A program made the translations under genes and the position numbers. Source: Candidula unifasciata (lineage: Eukaryota; Mollusca; Gastropoda; Stylommatophora; Geomitridae). Taken from it: a DNA stretch of 64,000 nucleotides. How positions within the stretch are numbered: the first letter of the stretch is position 1; the number at the start of each line of letters is the position of its first letter. Positions 54,030-64,000 of this stretch are shown here, one piece after another. The notes under the pieces were generated by a model, which was not told where the DNA came from, searched no databases, and worked only from the letters and a program-made list of their open reading frames with translations. The stretch covers positions 62,001 through 126,000 of the forward strand of contig CAJHNH020000212.1 of the NCBI GenBank assembly GCA_905116865.2, given 5' to 3'.

Positions 54030-57000
54030 CTGGCATTTAGACCACACTCTGTTGTTAGACCACACTGTTGTTGTTAGACCACACTATTGTTATTTAGACC
54101 ACACTCTTGTTGTTAGAGCGCATTGTTGTTAGACCAACACTCTTTTGTTAGGACCACACTCTTGTTGTTAGACAGTCAACTTGTTCTTTAGACACACTCT
54201 TGTTGTTAGACCACACTCTTGTTGTTAGACCACACTCTTGTTGTTAGACCACACTCTTGTTGTTAGACCACATTGTTGTTGTTTGACCACACTGTTGTTG
54301 TTTAGACCTTGCTGTAGACCACACTCTTGTTGTTAGACCACACTGCACAGACGTTAGACCACACACTACTTGTTGTTAGACCACACTGTTGTTGTTAGAC
54401 CACCTTGTGTTGTTAGACCACACTGTTGTTGTTAGAGACCACTCTTGTTGTTGTTGTGTTGTTTAGACCACACTCTTGTTGTTAGACCACACTGTTGTTG
54501 TTAGACCACACTGTTGTTTGTTAGACCACACTCTTGTTGTTAGACCACACTCTTGTTGTTAGACCACACTGTTGTTGTAGACCACACTGTTGTTGTTAGA
54601 CCACACTCTTGTTGTTTGTTGTTAGACCACACTGTTGTTGTTAGACCCACACTCTTGTTGTTAGACCACACTAGACCACACTGTTGTTGTTAGACCACAC
54701 TGTTGTTGTTAGACCACACTCTTGTTGTTAGACCACACTCTTGTTGTTAGACCACACTGTTGTTGTTAGACCTTGTTGTTAGACCACACACCTCACTGTT
54801 GTTGTTAGACCACACTCTTGTTGTTAGACCACACTGTTGTTGTTAGACCACACTCTTGTTGTTAGACCACACTCTTGTTGTTAGACCACACTGTTGTTGT
54901 TAGACCACACTCTTGTTGTTAGACCACACACTTGTTGTTAGACCACACTGTTGTTGTTAGACCACACTGTTGTTGTTGTTAGACCACACTCTTGTTGTTA
55001 GACCACACTCTTGTTGTTAGACCACACTGTTGTTGTTAGACCACACTGTTGTTTGACCACACTGTTGTTGTTAGACCACACTCTTGTTGTTAGACCACAC
55101 TCTTGTTGTTAGACCACACTGTTGTTGTTAGACCACACTCTTGTTGTTAGACCACACTCTTGTTGTTAGACCACACTCTTGTTGTTAGACCACACTCTTG
55201 TTGTTAGACCACACTCTTGTTGTTAGACCACACTCTTGTTGTTAGACCACACTGTTGTTGTTAGACCACACTCTTGTTGTTAGACCACACTCTTGTTGTT
55301 AGACCACACTCTTGTTGTTAGACCACACTCTTGTTGTTAGACCACACTCTTGTTGTTAGACCACACTCTTGTTGTTAGACCACACTCTTGTTGTTAGACC
55401 ACACTGTTGTTAGACCACACTCTTTGTTAGACCACACTGTTGTTGTTAGACCACACTCTTGTTGTTAGACCACACTCACTCTTGTTGTTAGACCACACTC
55501 TTGTTGTTAGACCACACTCTTGTTGTTAGACCACACTCTTGTTGTTAGACCACACTCTTGTTGTTAGACCACACTGTTGTTGTTAGACCACACTCTTGTT
55601 GTTAGACCACACTCTTGTTGTTAGACCACACTCTTGTTGTTAGACCACACTCTTGTTGTTAGACCACACTCTTGTTGTTAGACCACACTTGTTGTTAGAC
55701 CACACTGTTGTTGTTAGACCACACTCTTGTTGTTAGACCACACTCTGTTGTTGTTAGACCACACTCTTGTTGTTAGACCACACTCTTGTTGTTGACCACA
55801 CTTAGACCACACTGTTTGTTAGACCACACTCTTGTTGTTAGACCACACTCTTGTTGTTAGACCACACTCTTGTTGTTAGACCACACTCTTGTTGTTAGAC
55901 CACACTCTTGTTGTTGTTAGACCACACTCTTGTTTGTTAGACCACACTCTTGTTGTTAGACCACACTCTTGTTGTTTGACACCACACTCTTGTTTAGACC
56001 ACACTCTTGTTGTTAGACCACACTCTTGTTGTTTTGACCACACTCGTTGTTGTTAGACCACACTGTTGTTGTTAGACCACACTCTTGTTGTTAGACCACA
56101 CTCTTGTTGTTAGACCACACTGTTGTTGTTAGACCACACTGTTGTTGTTAGACCACACTCTTGTTGTTAGACCACACTCTTGTTGTTAGACCACACTGTT
56201 GTTGTTAGACCACACTCTTGTTGTTAGACCACACTCTTGTTGTTTGACCACACATTAGTTCTTTGACCACACTGTTGTTGTTAGACCACACTCTTGTTGT
56301 TAGACCACACTCTTGTTGTTAGACCACACTTGTTGTTAGACCACACTCTTGTTGTTAGACCACACTGTTGTTGTTAGACCACACTCTTGTTGTTAGACCA
56401 CACTCTTGTTGTTAGACCACACTCTTGTTGTTAGACCACACTCTTGTTGTTAGACCACACTCTTGTTGTTAGACCACACTGTTGTTGTTAGACCACACTC
56501 TTGTTGTTAGACCACACTCTTGTTGTTAGACCACACTGTTGTTGTTAGACCACACTCTTGTTGTTAGACCACACTGTTGTTGTTGTTTGACCACACTCTT
56601 GTTGTTAGACCACACTCTTGTTGTTACTCTTGTTATTAGACCACACTGTTGTTGTTAGACCACACTTTTTGTTAGACCACACTCTTGTTGTTAGACCACA
56701 CTCTTGTTGTTAGACTCACCACACTCTTGTTGTTAGACCACACTCTTGTTGTTAGACCACACTCTTGTTGTTAGACCACACTCTTGTTGTTAGACCACAC
56801 TGTTGTTGTTAGACCACACTCTTGTTGTTAGACCACACTCTTGTTGTTAGACCACACTGTTGTTGTTAGACCACACTGTTGTTGTTAGACCACACTCTTG
56901 TTGTTAGACCACACTCTTGTTGTTAGACCACACTCTTGTTGTTAGACCACACTCTGTTGTTGTTAGACCACACTGTTGTTGTTAGACCACACTCTTGTTG

Positions 57001-59085
57001 TTAGACCACACTCTTGTTTGTTGTTGTTAGACCACACTGTTTGTTAGACCACACTCTCTTTGTTAGACACACTTGTTGTTAGACACACTCTTGTTGTTAG
57101 ACCACACTGTTGTTGTTAGACCACACTCTTGTTGTTAGACCACACTCTTGTTGTTAGACCCACACTCTTGTTGTTAGTTAGACCACACTCTTGTTGTTAG
57201 ACCACACTCTGTTGTTGTTAGACCACACTCTGTTGTTAGACCACACTCTTGTTGTTACTCTGTTGTTGACCACACTCTTGTTGTTAGACCACACTGTTGT
57301 TGTTAGACCACACTCTTGTTGTTAGACCACACTCTTGTTTGTTAGACCACACTCTTGTTGTTAGACCACACTCTTGTTGTTAGACCACACTCTTGTTGTT
57401 AGACCACACTCTTGTTTGTAGAACACACACTCGTTGTTAGACCCACACTCTGTTGTTGTTAGACCACACTGTTGTTTGTTTGTTAGACCACACTCTTGTT
57501 GTTAGACCACACTCTTGTTTGTTAGACCACACTCTTGTTGTTAGACCACACTCTTGTTGTTAGACCACACTCTGTTGTTTGTTAGACCACACTCACACTC
57601 TTGTTGTTAGACCACACATTTGTTGTTGTTGTTGTTAGACCACACTCTTGTTGTTAGACCACACTCTTGTTGTTAGACACACACACTCTTGTTGTTAGAC
57701 CACACTGTTGTTTGTTGTTGTTCTTGTTGTTAGACCACACTCTTGTTGTTAGACCACTGTTGTTGTTGTTAGACCACACTCTTGTTGTTAGACCACACTG
57801 TTGTTGTTAGACCACACTGTTGTTGTTAGACCACACTGTTGTTGTTAGACCACACTGTTGTTGTTGTTAGACCACACTCTTGTTGTTAGACCACACTCTT
57901 GTTGTTAGACCACACTCTTGTTGTTGGACCACACTGTTGTTGTTAGACCACACTGTTGTTGTTAGACCACACTCTTGTTGTTAGACCACACTGTTGTTGT
58001 TGTTAGACCACACTGTTGTTGTTGTTAGACCACACTGTTGTTGTTAGACCACACTCTTGTTGTTAGACCACACTCTTGTTGTTAGACCACACTGTTGTTG
58101 TTGTTAGACTACACTCTTGTTGTTATACCACACTGTTGTTGTTAGATCACACTGTTGTTGTTAGACCACACTGTTGTTGTTGTTGTTGTTAGACCACACT
58201 GTTGTTGTTGTTAGACTACACTCTTGTTGTTATACCACACTGTTGTTGTTAGATCACACTGTTGTTGTTAGATCACACTGTTGTTGTTGTTGTTGTTAGA
58301 CCACACTCTTGTTGTTAGATCACACTGTTGTTGTTAGACCACACTGTTGTTGTTGTTGTTGTTAGACCACACTCTTATTGTTAGATCAAACTGTTGTTGT
58401 TAGACCACACTGTTGTTGTTAGATCACACTGTTGTTGTTAGACCACACTGTTGTTGTTGTTGTTGTTAGACCACACTCTTGTTGTTAGACCACACTCTTG
58501 TTGTTAGACCACACACTTGTTGTTTGACCACACTCTTGTTGTTTGACCACACTGTTGTTGTTGTTGTTGTTAGACCACACTCTTGTTGTTAGACCACACT
58601 CTTGTTGTTAGACCACACACTTGTTGTTTGACCACACTCTTGTTGTTTGACCACACTTTTGTTGTTAGACCACACTCTTGTTGTTAGACCACACTGTTGT
58701 TGTTAGACCACACTCTTGCTGTTTGGTCACACTCTTGTTGTTAGACCACACTCTTGTTGTTAGACCACACTGTTGTTCTTTGACCACACTCTTGTTGTTA
58801 AATCACACTCTTGTTGTTAGACCACACTGTTGTTGTTAGACCACACTGTTGTTGTTAGACCACACTGTTGTTGTTAGACCACACTGTTGTTGTTAGACCA
58901 CACTCTTGTTGTTAGACCACACTCTTGTTGTTTGACCACACTCATGTTGTTAGATCACACTCATGTTGTTAGATCACACTCTTGTTGTTAGACCACACTG
59001 TTGTTGTTAGACCACACTCTTGTTGTTAGACCACACTCTTGTTGTTAGACCACACTCTTGTTGTTTGACTACACTGTTGTTGTGA
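54030..59085 (+). repeat. 19-bp satellite-like array, about 5 kb and 260 copies
   Basis: The unit is TTGTTGTTAGACCACACTC, with the alternative last base G. Several parts (about 54040-54660, 55680-56060, 56560-57730) are full of small insertions and deletions (TTGTTTGTTAG, TAGACCCACACT, fused or clipped units). Others (for example 55060-55400) are almost perfect. From about 58080 a longer TTG run (TTGTTGTTGTTGTTG) and a TAGATCACACT variant appear. No gene is contained. Confidence 0.96.
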
Positions 59086-59089
59086 GTTA

Positions 59090-59760
59090 GGAATGCATTA
59101 CAGAAGCCTTTCCTGTTCGTCGGTTCAAATCTGCATCTAGGCTAGGATCGTCTAAGATTCGAGAGCCTGAGGATTAATCTCTTGTACAACCAAAAGTTGA
59201 TGATCATAAACGCTAAAGCTTGCATGGGTTAACCACGCTCATCAGCATCATGTGGCTTGTGTGGAGACTGGCGGTGAGCCCAAATTATTTGCAGGTACCC
59301 AGATGTTATATCACAGCGAATCATCAAATGTTCTACACACTAGATGTGAGACGGATCAACAATTCAGATGGAATCAAATCACTTTCTTCAATAAATTCCC
59401 CTGAAACACCGCACCCCACGTTTCATGGAGTCGTAGGGTGATCAATATTTGTTTATCTGTCTCGTTCGAGGTATAGTCTCTTGGTAATAAAATGAGAATT
59501 TATTTTGGTAACAAGAGAACTACGGATGACAGAATGAAAACTTCACAAACATGAGAAATACAGGTGAAAGAATGGGAACTGTTAAAACAGAATGAAAACT
59601 GCTTAAGCAGAGTGAGAGTCGTAGATGATAGAATGAGAACCTTTGATAGAATGCCGAGTATTCGGCCAATAGTCTGATGTCATCTGTGATAAATTAGAAA
59701 AAATGTGGTTTCTGGTGTGTCACGGAAACGTAGATACAGACAAAAATGTCTGTGAGCAGG
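59090..59760. other. Spacer with a possible SINE trace
   Basis: CGTCGGTTCAAATCTGCATC at about 59118 looks like a SINE B box and start of body. Nothing else is identifiable. GAATGAGAAC-like motifs recur loosely at 59490-59640. Confidence 0.35.
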
Positions 59761-59764
59761 GAAT

Positions 59765-59985
59765 CTGTCATTTAAGTATTTTAACCCTTGCGGTTCCAGT
59801 TTTTGTGAGCACAGGATGTGTCCTTTCTAGTTGTTTAAACCCCCGCGGTCCCGGTTTGTTGGAGCAAAAAAAAAAAATGTCATCTCTAGTCTGTTTTAAC
59901 CCTTATGATCCCAGTTTATGTGAGCACAGGATGTATCCTCTCTTGTTTTAACCCTTGCTGTCCTAGTTTGTGTGAGCTGTTCGCT
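59765..59985 (+). repeat. Degenerate ~60-bp repeat, about 4 copies
   Basis: TTTTAACCCTTGCGGTTCCA followed by GTGAGCACAGGATGTGTCCT recurs with divergence (CCCGCGGTCCCGG, CCTTATGATCCCAG, CCTTGCTGTCCTAG). Confidence 0.8.
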
Positions 59986-60019
59986 TTTTGGCATTGTTCC
60001 CGCAATCCTAAAGAGCCTA

Positions 60020-63000
60020 AACACCATGTCTAGCTTTGACATCATGTCTAGCTTAAAATGATATCTAGTTTGACATCATGTCTAGCTTAAAATCATATCT
60101 AGCTTGACATCATGTCTAGCTTAAAATGATATCTAGTTTGACATCTTGTCTAGCTTGACATCATGTCTAGCTTAAAATCATATCTAGCTTGACATCATGT
60201 CTAGCTTAAAATGATATATAGTTTGACATCTTGTCTAGCTTGACATCATGTCTAGCTTAAAATCATATCTAGCTTGACATCATGTCTAGCTTAAAATGAT
60301 ATATAGTTTGACATCTTGTCTAGCTTGACATCATGTCTAGCTTAAAATCATATCTAGCTTGACATCATGTCTAGCTTAAAATGATATCTAGTTTGACATC
60401 ATGTCTAGCTTAAAATGATACCTAGTTTGACATCATGTCTAGCTTAAAATCATATCTAGCTTGACATCATGTCTAGCTTAAAATCATATCTAGCTTGACA
60501 TCATGTCTAGCTTAAAATGATATCTAGTTTGACATCATGTCTAGCTTAAAATGATACCTAGTTTGACATCATGTCTAGCTTAAAATGATATCTAGTTTGA
60601 CATCATGTCTAGCTTAAAATGATATCTAGTTTGACATCTTGTCTAGCTTGGCATCATGTCTAGCTTAAAATGATATCTAGTTTGACATCATGTCTAGCTT
60701 AAAATGATACCTAGTTTGACATCATGTCTAGCTTAAAATGATATCTAGTTTGACATCATGTCTAGCTTAAAATGATATCTAGTTTGACATCATGTCTAGC
60801 TTAAAATCATATCTAGCTTGACATCATGTCTAGCTTAAAATGATATCTAGTTTGACATCTTGTCTAGCTTGACATCATGTCTAGCTTAAAATCATATCTA
60901 GCTTGACATCATGTCTAGCTTAAAATGATATATAGTTTGACATCTTGTCTAGCTTGACATCATGTCTAGCTTAAAATCATATCTAGCTTGACATCATGTC
61001 TAGCTTAAAATGATATATAGTTTGACATCTTGTCTAGCTTGACATCATGTCTAGCTTAAAATCATATCTAGCTTGACATCATGTCTAGCTTAAAATGATA
61101 TCTAGTTTGACATCATGTCTAGCTTAAAATGATACCTAGTTTGACATCATGTCTAGCTTAAAATCATATCTAGCTTGACATCATGTCTAGCTTAAAATCA
61201 TATCTAGCTTGACATCATATCTAGCTTAAAATGATATCTAGTTTGACATCATGTCTAGCTTAAAATGATACCTAGTTTGACATCATGTCTAGCTTAAAAT
61301 GATATCTAGTTTGACATCATGTCTAGCTTAAAATGATATCTAGTTTGACATCTTGCCTAGCTTGGCATCATGTCTAGCTTAAAATGATATCTAGTTTGAC
61401 ATCATGTCTAGCTTAAAATGATACCTAGTTTGACATCATGTCTAGCTTAAAATGATATCTAGTTTGACATCATGTCTAGCTTAAAATGATATCTAGTTTG
61501 ACATCATGTCTAGCTTAAAATCATATCTAGCTTGACATCATGTCTAGCTTAAAATGATATCTAGTTTGACACCTTGTCTAGCTTGACATCATGTCTAGCT
61601 TAAAATCATATCTACCTTGACATCATGTCTAGCTTAAAATGATATCTAGTTTGACATCATGTCTAGCTTAAAATGATACCTAGTTTGACATCATGTCTAG
61701 CTTAAAATCATATCTAGCTTGACATGTCTAGCTTAAAATCATATCTAGCTTGACATCATGTCTAGCTTAAAATGATATCTAGTTTGACATCATGTCTAGC
61801 TTAAAATGATACCTAGTTTGACATCATGTCTAGCTTAAAATCATATCTAGCTTGACATCATGTCTAGCTTAAAATCATATCTAGCTTTACATCATGTCTA
61901 GCTTAAAATGATATCTAGTTTGACATCATGTCTAGCTTAAAATCAAATCTAGCTTGACATCATGTCTAGCTTAAAATGATATCTAGTTTGACATCATGTC
62001 TAGCTTAAAATGATATCTAGTTTGACATCTTGTCTAGCTTGGCATCATGTCTAGCTTAAAATGATATCTAGTTTGACATCATGTCTAGCTTAAAATGATA
62101 CCTAGTTTGACATCATGTCTAGCTTAAAATGATATCTAGTTTGACATCATGTCTAGCTTAAAATGATATCTAGTTTGACATCATGTCTAGCTTAAAATCA
62201 TATCTAGCTTGACATCATGTCTAGCTTAAAATGATATCTAGTTTGACATCTTGTCTAGCTTGACATCATGTCTAGCTTAAAATCATATCTACCTTGACAT
62301 CATGTCTAGCTTAAAATGATATCTAGTTTGACATCATGTCTAGCTTAAAATGATACCTAGTTTGACATCATGTCTAGCTTAAAATCATATCTAGCTTGAC
62401 ATCATGTCTAGCTTAAAATCATATCTAGCTTGACATCATGTCTAGCTTAAAATGATATCTAGTTTGACATCATGTCTAGCTTAAAATGATACCTAGTTTG
62501 ACATCATGTCTAGCTTAAAATCATATCTAGCTTGACGTCATGTCTAGCTTAAAATCATATCTAGCTTTACATCATGTCTAGCTTAAAATGATATCTAGTT
62601 TGACATCATGTCTAGCTTAAAATCAAATCTAGCTTGACATCATGTCTAGCTTAAAATGTTATCTAGTTTGACATCATGTCTAGCTTAAAATGATACCTAG
62701 TTTGACATCATGTCTAGCTTAAAATCATTTCTAGCTTGACATCATGTCTAGCTTAAAATCAAATCTAGCTTGACATCATGTCTAGCTTAAAATCATATCT
62801 AGCTTGACATCATGTCTAGCTTAAAATAATATCTAGCTTGATATCATGTCTAACTTGAGATCATATTTAGCTTGACACCATGTCTAACGAGATCATAATT
62901 AGCTTGACATCATGTCTAACTTGAGATCATATTTAGCTCGACATCATGTCTAACTTGAGATCATATTTAGCTTGACATCATGTCTAACTTGAGATCATAT

Positions 63001-63205
63001 TTAGCTTGACATCATGTTTAACTTGAGGTCATATTTAGCTTGACATCATGTCTAACTTGAGATCATATTTAGCTTGACATCATGTCTAACTTGAGATCAT
63101 GTTTAGCTTAACATCATGTCTAACTTGAGATCATATTTAGCTTAACATCATGTCTAACTTGAGATTATATTTAGCTTAACATCATGTCTAGCTTAACATC
63201 ATGTC
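60020..63205 (+). repeat. 34-bp array (17-bp half units) with higher-order structure, about 93 copies
   Basis: The 34-bp unit is made of two related 17-mers, TCTAGCTTAAAATGATA and TCTAGTTTGACATCATG. Marker variants (CTTGGCATC, TGATACCTAG, TGATATATAG, TCTACCTTG) recur in the same order. CTTGGCATC lies at about 60651, 61365 and 62042, i.e. 714 and then 677 bp apart (21 units, and 20 units minus a visible 3-bp deletion near 61720). The last 350 bp is a diverged subfamily (TAACTTGAGATCATATTTAG). Confidence 0.96.
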
Positions 63206-63339
63206 TAGCTTGGCACGGACGATCAGCCTTTTAGGCAGATGTAGCTAGAGCATTTCTGTTATAGACGCTTGATGGTGCGTACCGGCACCTTTATCACTAA
63301 GAACAAACCCACTTTCTTCCTGGATGTTCATCATTTTGC

Positions 63340-63470
63340 CTTGTGCCAGGGCCTGAGTTTTGAGTGTATATCCGTTTTACTGGCTTACATTTACGCAGTT
63401 GGTTGTTCCTTGCCGCCGCTCAGGCAGGTGTAATACGACTTCAAAGGACGTCTCAAATTAGCCGACTCTT
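63340..63470 (-). repeat. Unclassified interspersed repeat, copy 5 (minus)
   Basis: GCCTGAGTTTTGAGTGTATA, TCCGTTTTACTGGCTTA and CGCTCAGGCAGGTGTAATAC match the complement of the other copies, closest to 51480-51570. Confidence 0.7.
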
Positions 63471-63584
63471 ACGACATGCTTGTGGAGGAGGCTAGGGGTC
63501 TATTCTTCTTGTTCCCACAATGAGGTGCCGGTACTCGCACTGGGAGGGAAATATTATCTCTCTATATATCTATATACACACACA

Positions 63585-63714
<130 letters not shown>

Positions 63715-63729
63715 GTGTGTGTGGTCTGT

Positions 63730-63930
63730 CAGCCACCATGGTGTAGCGGACCTGAAGATATGGTCTATGTTTCAAACATAAGTTCGGCTGCTAGGTCGAC
63801 CCAACCTTAAATAGATAGCAGGTAAAGTCCTCGAAAGTAAAGACGGCCGGAGTAATGTAATGTTCATCTTTAACAAGTCTGGTAAATATCATAACCACTG
63901 GCGTAATTAACGTGGCCCTTCCTTCAGCAA
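63730..63930 (+). mobile_element. SINE copy
   Basis: GCCACCATGGTGTAGCGG (head, as in GCCGCCGTGGTGTAGCGG at 30109), then a degraded B box, CTAGGTCGACCCAACCTTAA, GAAAGTAAAGACGGCCGGAG and AATGTTCATC. Same family as 30102-30320, running close to the window edge. Confidence 0.7.
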
Positions 63931-64000
63931 CACTTACTGGTTCCAGCCTTCAAGCCAGCATTTCAAATATTGATGCGTACCAAAACATCGGATGTAACAA

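Overview
This is animal nuclear DNA, most likely from a mollusc and probably a gastropod. The gene has short exons with GT..AG introns. Non-LTR retrotransposon remnants, tRNA-headed SINEs, hAT-type DNA transposons with 8-bp target duplications and many minisatellites make up most of the rest. The mollusc call is an inference from the style of the repeats and is not proven. Nothing prokaryotic, viral or organellar was seen.

Only one gene can be reconstructed: RPAIN (RPA-interacting protein) on the + strand, 5594-18007. Seven exons (5594-5686, 7547-7894, 9430-9526, 10272-10389, 12441-12504, 15239-15376, 17978-18007) join in phase to an open frame of 295 codons. The predicted protein has the N-terminal importin/RPA-binding motif, an acidic and coiled middle, and the split C-terminal Cys/His zinc finger of the family. 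Its introns hold minisatellites of 23, 74, 35, about 80 and 34 bp, plus LINE, MITE and tRNA-like remnants. The 74-bp array in intron 4 is a tandem copy of the exon 5 splice acceptor itself.

Layout. 0-5.6 kb: a LINE tail, then four foldback (long inverted repeat) elements, one with telomere-like arms and three sharing a core hairpin. 5.6-18 kb: RPAIN. 18-32 kb: minisatellites (50, 35, 24, 21, 45, 20, 25, 18 and 52 bp), a LINE RNase H fragment, SINEs (one with a 14-bp duplication and one tail-to-tail pair) and an unidentified exon-like stretch on the minus strand at 30979-31166. 32.4-38.5 kb: a 3.7-kb CT-rich array, a poly-C minisatellite, and 44-bp and 16-bp arrays. 38.5-45 kb: several SINEs, a possible first exon on the minus strand (39591-39740), a 1.08-kb hAT transposon with a LINE fragment inside it, and another foldback element with telomere-like arms. 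45-54 kb: 46-, 61- and 34-bp arrays and LINE/SINE fragments. 54.0-59.1 kb: a satellite-sized 19-bp array. 60.0-63.2 kb: a 34-bp array with higher-order structure. The window ends in TA/TG microsatellite and a SINE.

By rough addition, tandem arrays cover about 40% of the window. Nearly all the long open frames (up to 1076 codons) are by-products of these arrays and are not genes. Apart from RPAIN I see no set of genes working together. The biology here is that of a small housekeeping gene stretched over 12 kb by expanding repeats, in a transposon-rich neighbourhood.
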